64,000 nucleotides of DNA from contig OZ025222.1 in NCBI GenBank assembly GCA_964019055.1, positions 8,045,029 through 8,109,028 of the forward strand, given 5' to 3'. The DNA comes from Anthopleura xanthogrammica. Taxonomy: Eukaryota; Cnidaria; Anthozoa; Actiniaria; Actiniidae. Below the pieces are notes generated by a model. The model saw only the letters and a program-made list of their open reading frames with translations. It did no database searches and was not told the DNA's origin. The translations under genes and the position numbers were made by a program. Positions 1-10,100 of this stretch are shown here, piece after piece; the stretch's first letter is position 1, and each line of letters starts with the position of its first letter.

Positions 1-35
1 AAAGTCACTTATATACATTTTAAGTTAAGTCTTAA

Positions 36-651
36 GGGGGGACTTACCTATTTACCAGCCACAATTGCTAAGGAAAGGATTTAAAAATGTCTAAGAGGTT
101 TTTCTATATTATAACTTCATAAATAAAATCAAGTTGTGAAATGGACCATTTTTGATATGTGTGATGACGTCATCACTCTTGCGTCATTCATGACGTCATA
201 TTTCATAAAAAGTTAAAAAACAAGCGTGCAATTGGTCAGTTTGACCCCAAAATAAACAAAATTATTGCTGACATGAATTGGAACAAAGTTAAGCATGGAT
301 TTTACTCTACAATAAGAGAGTGGGAAAATATTTAGATTTTAAAATTTCAACATGGCTTGGTAGCCTGGCCTTTCACCGTTTTCAAAAATAATGCTTAACT
401 TTGTTTCAATTCATGTCAGCTATAATTTCGCTTATTTGTGAGTCAATCCGACCATATGCACGCTTGTTTTTTAATTTTTAATGAACTATGACGTCATAAA
501 TTGCGTAAGAGAGATGACGTCATCGCACATATCAGAAAATGATCCATTTCACAAATTGATTTTATCTATAAGTTATAATATAAGAAAAACCTTTTTAGAG
601 ATTTAAATCCTTTCCATAGCAACCGTGGCTGGTAAATAGGTAAGTCCCCCC
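36..651. mobile_element. Foldback MITE with TTAA target sites (family A, copy 1)
   Basis: The ends are long inverted repeats: the left begins GGGGGGACTTACCTATTTAC and the right ends with its complement, and similarity runs inward for about 250 bp per arm. TTAA lies directly outside both ends (32-35 and 652-655). A second copy is at 29030-29648. TTAA duplication is the hallmark of piggyBac-type transposition, so a non-autonomous piggyBac-like element is inferred. Both arms carry TGACGTCAT (CRE-like) palindromes. No transposase frame is present. Confidence 0.85.
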
Positions 652-737
652 TTAAGGTGCACCAAATCAACTTCTGATACAATACTTTCAGTGAGTGAAT
701 AGTTGAATGGTGAAAGATATTTCTTTTAATTTCATTT

Positions 738-1377
738 GAGTGTTGCGTCCTTACGTTAAAAAGGTTTCAAAAACTCATAAATAATTCATAAGCCTTGGGT
801 TCAATTGTAGCGACCATACACGTCACGTGCATGGACCTTTATACCCGATAAAGTGTTTTTCATTAGTATTCTTTATATAAAGAATACTAATGAAGATGAG
901 TACTTTATATGAAGTTATCATCCTTATTAGTATTATTTATATAAAGAATACTAATGAGGATAACTTTTAAGTTTTAGATGAAGACTTAGAGCCTCATCAA
1001 GGTCAGTCTAACGTACGATCACCGACGAGCCACGAAATCTGCTCGACTAGGAATCCTGAGTGTTGCGTCCTTACGTTAAAAAGGTTTCAAAAACTCATAA
1101 ATAATTCATAAGCCTTGGGTTCAATTGTAGCGACCATACACGTCACGTGCATGGACCTTTATACCCGATAAAGTGTTTTTCATTAGTATTCTTTATATAA
1201 AGAATACTAATGAAGATGAGTACTTTATATGAAGTTATCATCCTTATTAGTATTATTTATATAAAGAATACTAATCAGGATAACTTTTAAGTTTTAGATG
1301 AAGACTTAGAGCCTCATCAAGGTCAGTCTAACGTACGATCACCGACGAGCCACGAAATCTGCTCGACTAGGAATCCT
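738..1377 (+). repeat. Two tandem 320-bp units, almost identical
   Basis: Unit 1 (738-1057) and unit 2 (1058-1377) differ, by eye, at one base (GAGG versus CAGG in the second hairpin). Each unit contains a perfect 32-bp palindrome (861-892 and 1181-1212; half-site CATTAGTATTCTTTAT) and a second imperfect one. The DNA just upstream (about 690-760) resembles the arm of the MITE at 11214-11514, so the unit probably arose inside a transposon relic. The near identity suggests a recent duplication or an assembly artefact. Confidence 0.9.
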
Positions 1378-1796
1378 GTTTTAAGATTGGCATGCTATCT
1401 TCAAAATGTGGAAGCCTATTTCCAGCTGACTGCACATGACAGTGAAGTATAAACCTCGATTGCGCATGAAAGTTACGTACAAACTTCTATTGATGTATAG
1501 AAGTCCATGTTCGTGACGTGTATGGTCGCTCTAATTCGACCAAAAGTTTTTGAATTATTCTTGAGTTTTTGAGTTTTCCGCTACGCCTCGTGGTTTTAAA
1601 CCTGATAAAACACTCCTGCTCGTTTATTAAACATTACTTATATACTTCCAATGGAATTTCATTAAACCGTTTTCGCTTGCCCCTACGCTATGCGTACGAC
1701 TAAATTCGCAGGAAAAAATATTTTTGAATCTTTTATTTTCAATCTTTAGCAGTCATTTAAATATCAATTTTATTGGATAAGAGAAAAATCACAATT

Positions 1797-1956
1797 AATG
1801 ATGGTAATAGAACTGAGTTGAGTGCAATTTGGGCTGAAATCGCAAGAGTGATTACAAAATTGCACGACCGCGCAGCGGGAGTGCAATTTGTTAATCACGA
1901 GTGTGATTTCTGCCCAAAATTGCAAGACACTCAGTTCTATTACCTATTAATCATTT
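1797..1956. mobile_element. Small hairpin MITE
   Basis: The arms AATGATGGTAATAGAACTGAG and CTCAGTTCTATTACCTATTAATCATT are inverted copies around a GC-rich loop (GACCGCGCAGCGGG). The open frame crossing it comes from the inverted repeat and is not a gene. The flanks from 1380 to 2400 hold further short inverted repeats (for example ACTCGTGCTTC at about 2247 with its complement at about 2360) and nothing recognisably coding. Confidence 0.65.
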
Positions 1957-2407
1957 CCATTTTGAAACTTAATATATCAAAATACTCAACAGTTATATGT
2001 AGCTTCAAAAGTGATTGTTTGACAAAATGATGCAATTAATGATTCGATATAGTGCAATTAATGCTTAAATCGCACACTTTGTAGCCAATCAGATTGCAGG
2101 ATTTGCTAATGATTTCAAAATGGATATGATTAATCAGCTAATCAGTTAATTAGCTAATCAGTATTTTATGTAGATGTATTATTATGTAAAAAATATTTAC
2201 TTTCTTTCACTAATTAAAAGGATTTTGACATAGCATTTCTTAAACTCGTGCTTCAGAAGATCAGAGGTTTCATGCAAACACCTCGAAACCATAAAAGCTC
2301 TCAACCGAAGGTCTCATGCTTTCAATTGCTTCTCGGGATTTTTAACCTGTGATTCAACACGAAGCACGAGTTTTTTTTTTAAATATTACTTTAACCTACA
2401 TTTTTAG

Positions 2408-2682
2408 AAACCTTTACACTATGCGAAGAAAAAGAAGGCACCCTAAGTTGCCCTTCGGGCAAGACATTGGTCATATGGACCGCGAACTATGGCCGAACCG
2501 ATGATCACACTTGTTTTGGAAACGTTTTTACAACAAATTGCGTTTCGAACGTTTCTTGGGGACTCATTATGTCGTTATGCAGCGGCCGCAATAATTGCCA
2601 TTTGTATGCATCGAATAGAGAGCTTGGTGACCCGTGCCTTAAGACAGGCAAGTACATCAAGATCACCTACACGTGCTACTAA
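2408..2682 (+). CDS. SUEL-type galactose/rhamnose-binding lectin domain, terminal exon
   Basis: This exon follows a 3' splice site (ATTTTTAG, AG at 2406-2407) and runs to a TAA stop at 2680-2682, encoding about 90 residues that form essentially one whole SUEL/RBL domain. Visible hallmarks are the ANYGR motif, the DPC motif, the closing KYIKITYTC strand, and eight cysteines spaced as in rhamnose-binding lectins. The family is secreted, binds terminal galactose or rhamnose, and takes part in egg-coat and innate immune recognition. The exon starts mid-codon (two bases carried from the frame), so at least one 5' exon with a signal peptide is missing; I could not find it in 1-2400. Polyadenylation signals follow at 2850. 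It may be a single-domain lectin or the last domain of a larger protein. Confidence 0.85.
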
Positions 2683-2849
2683 AAACCTAGAAAAAGTTGG
2701 TCCAGTTAGTCATCATTTGGTATAATTATTCAATTCTTTCAGTAACAACACAACAAATCGTTATTTCAAGCAGAGAACTTGTAACTTCAAGTATAAAAGC
2801 CCATATTAAATAACGTACGTAGAAACTAGTTTTGCCAAATTGAACTCAA

Positions 2850-2863
2850 AATAAATGAATAAA
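2850..2863 (+). terminator. Probable polyadenylation signals of the lectin gene
   Basis: Two AATAAA hexamers (2850-2855 and 2858-2863) lie about 170 bp after the lectin stop codon, and a T-rich stretch follows at about 2888. Position and composition suit a 3' end. Confidence 0.5.
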
Positions 2864-3327
2864 CAAATTCATATAACTTAACTTTGAATTTTTTTTATTA
2901 TCTCAGTTATTACCGTTTCTGCTCAAGCATGATTCAAGTCTAGAACTCTTACATGAATTTCATAAAAGAAATAAAAACAATTTACTTGCTGTAAGTGTGC
3001 TGTGTGAAGTTATAAAGCACTTGGATATTGCCAGAATACTATTCCCTACGCGTCGTGCTTCTCCTAATACTTCTCTTGTGTTCTGCCAATCACTTCGTGC
3101 TTTATAACTGCACATGCATGCGTCTTCTATTTCTTCAATACAAACCAGCCTGTCATTTTATAAATACTACGTAGAGGCCCTTGAATTATTAATATTTTAG
3201 GAAAACGTCTGTTTCTGTAAAGGTCCGTGGAGTTTTAAAATGTTAGTGCTGGATTGGAGTGTTAAAAGTGGTTTCAATGGCGTAGAAAGCGGTAAGAGGG
3301 ATGTTCGTAAACTCATTTTTTGTTTGT

Positions 3328-3333
3328 TTTATT
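3328..3333 (-). terminator. Possible polyadenylation signal of the MORN gene
   Basis: AATAAA on the minus strand, about 234 bp beyond the MORN stop codon, is the nearest canonical hexamer downstream. Confidence 0.35.
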
Positions 3334-3566
3334 CATTAGTTTTTGCACAATATGTTAGAGAAATCTTGTATTTCATATAAGAATAAATAAAAGGGCCAAC
3401 GCGAGCAAATTCATGGCATTCCTGTGAATTTGGCGGGAAATTTCACTCAAAAACCCGAGACCCATTTCTTCCGCCACCCCACCCCCTCCCAATTTTTGTC
3501 CATTTAACTTACTTTGGCACCATCCCTACGCCACAGAGCAAGTATGACATTTCTTATTTCTTTGAA

Positions 3567-5702
3567 CTAAATATTGTATTTTTTCCTTATTTCCTCGCGT
3601 TTTCGTTTGCGAGCTTCCTGACGCTCTTCCCTCTCCCTTCGTCTTCTCTCTAATTCTTCACTTGGTTCTTGAGAAACAACAATGTTCCTATTGTGTATGT
3701 AAAGGAAAACTATCAAAATAGACTTACATGCAGATACCATATTTATGGGTGGCATGGGTGGCGTAGTGGTTTACCGCTCGCCTCTCACCGCTGTGGTCCG
3801 AGTTCGAGCCCCGGCTTCGGTCTGATCATATGTGAGTTGAGTTTGTTTGATGTGTTTTTCTCTCCTGTGCCACGAGGGTTTTCTCCGGGTACTCCGGTTT
3901 CCTCCCTCCGCAAAAATCAACATGTGAGTTGAGTTGTATGCATAAAATATATAATGAAGTGGTAGATTGTGTGAGAGACAGTGGGCCAAATTGTAACCAG
4001 TTTTAACCAGGTGATCTCGCTTCTCTCAGGCTGAAGGAATTAGCCAATCAGCGGACATTTTGTTCATAGCTCAATGTTTCCTAGTTCCAGGTTTTCGGCT
4101 CGATTTACAACAGCTTTTACTCGAAAATAAAGAAAATAAAACTCATCCGTGCAAAGATTCACCAAATACCTTTTAGGAAAAGCATATTTCGTCGTTGTTG
4201 GTGGAAAATATTTCATTTTGACAAGAGATAAAAGAAAACACTTGGAAATTTTCGCTATGACAAACAATGCATTGTGCGCCTAGATTCCAAATCACCTGGA
4301 AGTTACTGAATTTGAATACCACTGTAAAAAAGTGATTTTTATTATTTATTTATATACCATGTTAACTATGATTTGCTGTGATGGTATATTCTTTCATTGA
4401 TTCCTTGTATTTTTATTTATTTATATATTTATTTTTTGCAATGAGGAGCAGGCAGGTTGATAGTTGGGTAGGAAGGTAGGAAGGTAGGAAGGTAGGTAGG
4501 TAGGTAGGTAGGTAGGTAGGTGGGTAGGTGGGTAGGTGGGTAGGTGGGTAGGTAAGTAGGTGGGTAGGTGCGTAGGTAGGTACGTAGGTAGTACATGGGA
4601 AGGAAGGTACGTAGTTGGGGATTCAGCATAGGGGCATTGAGTAAATTCAGTTAAAGATAACAAGTAACAAGTGTATTACCTGAACGTTTGATAATTCTCT
4701 TGCATTAGCGGCCTTGCTGGATCCCTTTCGTTTACTTCCTCGGAAAATAATTTCCCGGGGGTATCTCCAATATATTCGTCATTGAAAAAGAATCCTGTTC
4801 GTCTGTGAGCGATAATTAGAGAACAAAATGATAAACAAGCGAATACATGTCCAAAGCGAATGAATATACATCAATAGATTAGATCTGAGTTGTATTTCTC
4901 AATTTCAAATATATTTACTTAGTACATTTAACTTTCAGCTTTCTCCTCTCCTTTCCTCTAACTCTTCTCTCGGGGGATGAGAATAGCTTGTTTGGGTAAA
5001 GGTTCAAAGGTTGTTATTTTCCACACTAGTTGATCACAACATATACATTTATAAACTTATGTGTATTTATAGTGGTCGAGTACAGGAATAGGTAGACCAA
5101 AGGGTTAACGACGTTAATTAGGTAGGATCCTGCACCCTAGTAGTATTCAAATCAGTAAAATATAGTTTGAAACGGCAGAAAATATATAGTTACGAAATGT
5201 AAATAAATATAGTTTGCGAAGTCAGAAATTTAGATTACAACTAAGATTAGGTTGGATATAAATAATATCAAGCGTATCCATTAAATAATTAATTATTCGA
5301 ATATTGAGTTTGTTATTCCCTCTGACTCAAAACTTGAGAATAGATTATCAGCTTGAGTTTTGATTGGATTCTTCAACAATTGTCATGACAAGGTAGAAAA
5401 AGGGAGACTAGTTGATGCGTGACACATTTGATATCTCGAGTGAAGGTCAAATGCATTTTGATGAATATTTTAACAGAAAGTTTTACAGCATCAACTTACT
5501 TTCTTCCACCGACATAAGTGTAAGATCCATAGCCATGTTTCTTTCCCCATTGCCACTGTCCGTCATATATATCACCATTCCCGTAATAATAGACTCCTTT
5601 GCCGTGTCTCTGTCCGAGCTTCGTATCTCCTTCGTAATTGTCGATGTTGTCGTAATCCGAAGTGTCTTCGCCTGGACAACAGCGACATAAAAATATTCCC
5701 AT
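3567..5702 (-). CDS. MORN-repeat protein, three exons, 139 aa
   Basis: Exons on the minus strand are 5702-5500, 4802-4680 and 3660-3567 (203+123+94 = 420 nt, in phase, ending TAG). Splice sites read AAA|GTAAGT, CACAG|ACG, TTCAG|GTAATA and CCAAG|TGAA. The proposed start gives MGIFLCRCCPGED: Gly2 with nearby cysteines looks like a myristoylation/palmitoylation membrane anchor. Residues ~23-66 hold two MORN-type units (YEGDTKLGQRHGKGVYYY and YDGQWQWGKKHGYGSYTY). Exon 2 adds an acidic segment, and exon 3 ends in a highly charged Arg/Glu-rich helix. MORN repeats commonly bind phospholipids or scaffold membrane and axonemal proteins. An alternative is that the ATG exon begins at an AG acceptor (5672-5673) with an unseen upstream exon. 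The exact exon 3 acceptor is inferred from phase; an AAG nine bases further upstream would break frame. Confidence 0.7.
3745..3935 (+). mobile_element. tRNA-derived SINE in MORN intron 2
   Basis: A pol III A-box-like segment (TGGCGTAGTGG) is followed about 35 bp later by a B-box-like segment (GAGTTCGAGCCCC). A 3' body follows containing GGGTTTTCTCCGGGTACTCC and TTTCCTCCC, a body I recognise from SINEs of many marine invertebrates. The motif GTGAGTTGAGTT occurs twice (about 3831 and 3923). The SINE lies in plus orientation inside an intron of the minus-strand MORN gene. Confidence 0.8.
4462..4616. repeat. (GGTA)n-type microsatellite
   Basis: Imperfect GGTAGGTA/GGTGGGTA tetranucleotide array in MORN intron 2. 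The Pro/Thr/Tyr-rich open frames on the minus strand are only its translation. Confidence 0.95.
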
Positions 5703-5981
5703 ACGAAATACTAGAATATTCACTATAACAAGAGCTATAACAATATGCCAATCATCTTAAAGGGTTCCAACCAGCTCCAATAGGTATATAGAGTAAGAAC
5801 AAGAAATGAATGTATATAAATAAATGATTATAATGAAATTGACCTGGGTTTCCGGGAAATGGCAGCGATGCTGAGCATGAAATTCACGTGAGGCCTGGAG
5901 CCTGGGTGTGAATGTCGATGGGATGCATATGGGCCTGGACATAAACAGTTTACCTATTTCTGTTTTATTTCTTTTATCATG

Positions 5982-6258
5982 ATACACCTAATTTCAAGAA
6001 GATTGTCATATAAAAATAAAAATACCAAATAGGAATTAACTATTTTTGCAAAAAAACGTAATTCAGTATTTCACTATTTTGAAGGTATAAACTGATATTT
6101 TTGAGATAATCATGTAAGTATGTATTAAAACAGTTTCTCTAATCAATCTAGAGGAGTTTAGAATCAAAATAAAAACAAAAAAATTCTAATCAATTCCTAT
6201 TTGTTATTTTGTTATTTTCTATTTTTTGATATGACAACGTTCTTGCAATTAGATGTAT
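5982..6258. mobile_element. MITE (family B) with ATACACCTAATTTCAAGAA ends
   Basis: The left end (ATACACCTAATTTCAAGAAG, then TTGTCATATAAAAATAAAAA) is mirrored by TATGACAACGTTCTTGCAATTAGATGTAT on the right. Fragments of the same family are at about 10300-10385, 18181-18228 and 38580-38815. It lies between the divergent MORN and receptor genes. Confidence 0.75.
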
Positions 6259-7057
6259 ATATATTGTTATTTTCAAGATATTTTTTGCTGAAGCTGTTAG
6301 ATAGTGTTTTGCTAAATTATATAACTTGTAAATATTCTTGGTAGTCTAACAGTTTAATTCTGAACACAGCTCTTGTTAAATAAATTGAGAAATTTCGTCC
6401 AGTTATATATCACTGCATTGTTAAGGTTCAGATCTTAATACAAGCAAGTCTTCGGAAATGTACGTTTTTGCCGAATACATGGTGGCAATAAAATTGACAT
6501 TTTTTCTCTTATTCACAGAAAAGTTTAATAGATAATGCGTTATAAATAAATAACTAAATTTACCCACTGATAAAAAAAAAAACGGTACTGGCTTTTGGAA
6601 AGTGCCGGAAAGACCTAGCTCAAATATTTACAGTTTCTTTATGTGAGAGCGTCAACGGTCTATTCAAAAAGGTTCCATTATTGTATCAGTTGATATAAGC
6701 TATAATAAAGCTGAACAATCAAAGCCACCACAGTACAAAGAATTATTTTTATTCGAGTCACAGGTCAGAGGATCAAGGAATCGAAATTACGTCATTTCGA
6801 AGCCATTCTTACATTTTATAGGTGTAGTGTTACAACACATGAAATTTCATGAAACGGTTGTAAGATGAGCTACTGAATAAGCTTTCCGCGTGGAAATGTT
6901 CATCGAGCGGTCTTGAAAATCCAAGACAAAATCTCCAAACATTAAGAGAATTGCTAAAAACCTATGAACTAGCTAGAGAAGTTTGGAAAACAAGGTTTAC
7001 AATCGAGCTAAAGGTACGCGAAGCTAATCTGTCAAGATCGTTGCTAATTAACACGAC

Positions 7058-7198
7058 ATGATGAAACGCCTCAGCGTCTTTGGGTGGATTTTGGTAATAA
7101 ACGCAGCCTATTTTGTCGGAGGAAGTTCATTAAAGTCTTGTCAGGAAATTTGCTGTTCCACACCTACAAACCGAACTGTATTTGGTCTCAACTTTGAG
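7058..7198 (+). CDS. Receptor exon 1: start codon and signal peptide
   Basis: Two adjacent in-frame ATGs open the frame. The basic MMKR start, hydrophobic VFGWILVINAAYFV core and GGSS cleavage region form a good secretory signal. The remainder carries three cysteines and an NRT glycosylation site. The exon ends on a whole codon at GAG|GTAAGA. The upstream 300 bp shows no clear TATA box. Confidence 0.8.
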
Positions 7199-10100
7199 GT
7201 AAGATAAATTAATTGTAGTATGTAGTTTAATAACTATCTGTCTATCTATCTATCTATCTCAGTATGTCTGGAGGCCACAAAAAGTTAAAACAAAAAATAC
7301 TTTGGTAACCATAAGATCAAATCTTACAGAATTTTAGTAGGTGTATGGTTTGTTTAGTGAATATAGATGATATAAGCGTCAATTTTTGAAAGATTTACTT
7401 GGAAATGAGCTATTTTCGCTACACCTTTCTTAGACATGACTGAGAGCGTGCACACGCCATTGTTGAGCTGTAGTCATGGGAATAACCCTTCAACGATCGT
7501 TAAGTGCAAATATTCTACTTTCTATTCTTAATATCAACATTATTTCATTGAAAATACACGAAAAAGGAGCTTTATTCCATGATAGATCAAAAGTACAAAC
7601 AGCTATACCGTAGATAATTAAATTAATAGCTAAAAAATCGCTGATTAGTATGCAATTCATTATAATTTATCTAAGTTATTTTTAGAGCCTGATTTACATC
7701 TGTTTTCCAAGAAACTTTCTAACGAGAAACTCGTGATCTAATTTGTCTGTGCTTCTACAATGGCAGTTATTGATTTGACCTTCACATAGTGTAGTAACTA
7801 GGTAACTCCATTAATTCCTGTAAATCAAAGTAGTTTAAACAAGATGAATAAATGGTGCGTCTCGAGTAGCTGAAAGATTCTAAGTACGCTCTTAATTTAA
7901 GAAGACAGGCGTCAATAGATTGTGTGACATTTGTGACCGGATGTCATTTGGAATCTCTATACGGAACTTTGAGTAGATTTAAACATGACTCAAAAACACA
8001 AAGCCTTTTTAATCTTGAGGTTTAATCAAACTACTTTATAAACATATAGTAGTGTTTTCAAAACACCATTCACCCTTTCGCCGTCCAACTAAACCATGAA
8101 GGTCTTCGCACCCGAGAAAGTTTTCTGATGGTGGAATGTTTGGAGTATGTTATGTGTACGTAATTCAACATAAACCTATTGTATTCTTCGTTAGTTTTGT
8201 TCTATACCACGCTGCTTTCTTATCACTCACGATCATGAAGCATTTCGATTTGGCTCATTTGCATTAAATTTGATTGGCCACTTTGCATGCACACAAAAGT
8301 TTTCATGTACAGTGGAGAATATTACTGAATTCAGTAAACCGATAGGATCAATTTTGTCAGCATTCTGCATAGAAACGGGCAAATTTAATGGCTGCAGTGC
8401 TCGGACTGTTTGTCGAAGGGATCACGAGGTTTTAAAAAAGTGCATCACATGATGCCCAAAAGTGCATCACATGGTGCCCAAAAGTGCATCACTCGGTGCC
8501 CAAAAGTGCATCACATGGTGCCCAAAAGAGCATCACTCGGTGCCCAAAAGTGCATGTACGTGATCACGTGATCACCTGATTTGGAATAACACAAGCAGCG
8601 TTTAAAAATCGATTGTGTCACGGTTTACCGAATTCAGTAATAACAAGGTATTTTATCTATATGCCTCAAGGTCGAAAAACCAGTGAATAACCAATGTGCA
8701 TGAGCTCGAAATTATAGCACAAAGCATGATGGGAAAGTGAGTTCTTATGCTTTTTTGGCTCCGCTAAAAATTTATCTGATAATTTTTCCTTCGACATTTT
8801 CTATGGAAATAAAAGGACTTCAGCAGGCGAAAATAACAGAGTATTTTTTTCTGATAGTTCCTTTGATTTCCCTGTTACATTTTTAAATAACTCACTTTCC
8901 CAGAGTGCTTTGTGAGCTTTGATGCACATTGCCTATTGTATAACTTGGAGTATTTTGTTGTGGCTATTGAATTACGTTAACTGTGTTCTCTGTTGTGTCT
9001 CTACACAAACAAGGAACCGAAAAACCGGAGAACCCAGGGGAAAAAGTTTCATGGGCTTAGCCTCGACAATCTATGTTCACATGGGATGTCGAGTCCAGGA
9101 ATCGAATTTTTATTCGTTTTGTTAATTTTTCATTGTTGATTTATTATTGCATTTTGGATGTCCTTTTTTCACTTCTTATCTTTAGTTATTTCTATTTTCA
9201 TTTTTTTTCCTTCTTTTTTTTTTTTATTTTGTATATTTGTGTAAGTGCTGTTTTAATTATCTATATGGTTTGTTGTTTTTCTTCAGTTCTTTGATACTAC
9301 AATTTGTGGTGAATTATGTATCTCTCTAAGGCCCAGTTCAATCGTCGATCTTCTCATGAACAGAACCATTAATTACAATGAATCTTCTTTGGTGTCATTA
9401 TGTTCGACTCATGAGAAGATCGACATTTGAACTAGGCCTTACTGCGATTCTCAATATTCTGCGAACTCAGACATTTCAACTGCTTGTTGTGAAATTGGTT
9501 TTTCGCTGCCGTCAATCAAAACTAATAAGTCGGTACCTTTTATATTTTTGACTTGTGGCAGCGAAAAACCAAATTCCAACGGGAAACTCGCAACTACCGA
9601 GTTCGCAGAATATTGAGAATCGCAGTAAGTTTCAATACCCAGTACAGATTAGTATCGAAACTTATATTAATCATTAATAAACACTAATTTATACCCCATT
9701 CACACCGGACCTTTAAACATGTTTAAAGGTTGTTTAACTAAACCAGTGCCCTTCTATCAGCCTGTACGCCTAACTAAACAACTTTCAAACTTTCTTTAAC
9801 TAAACTACTTTGGGGATGTAGTTTTAACCCTGTATAAAGATGGCAGCCAAATGACGAAGGGAATGCGATATATAAATTAATAAATACCAAGGTTAGTTGG
9901 TGTGAATGGGGCTTAAGTAAAGAAAATTGATCAGAGCGACTAATCCACGATGCACTAAAATAGAAAAAGTCACTCCACTCACCTTTCTCTAGTTTTTACA
10001 TGTTCAGTGATTGAATTTCTAAAGCTGTTTATTTATTCGGTATTTACACAGCTGTTCGATAGTATAAACAATATTGTCATGAGTGCCATGTTGGAAGTAG

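Noticed and set aside
3241..3292. Plus-strand ATG with a GTAAGAG donor
   Set aside because: Only 17 codons, not secretory, no following exon; it lies in the convergent space between the lectin and MORN genes.
5844..5934. Possible minus-strand exon (GTCCAG acceptor, CCCAG|GTCAAT donor)
   Set aside because: Its length does not give the phase needed by the MORN exon in any open frame, and the donor is weak.
8436..8555. CRISPR-like array
   Set aside because: Units are directly adjacent without spacers, in a eukaryotic intron.
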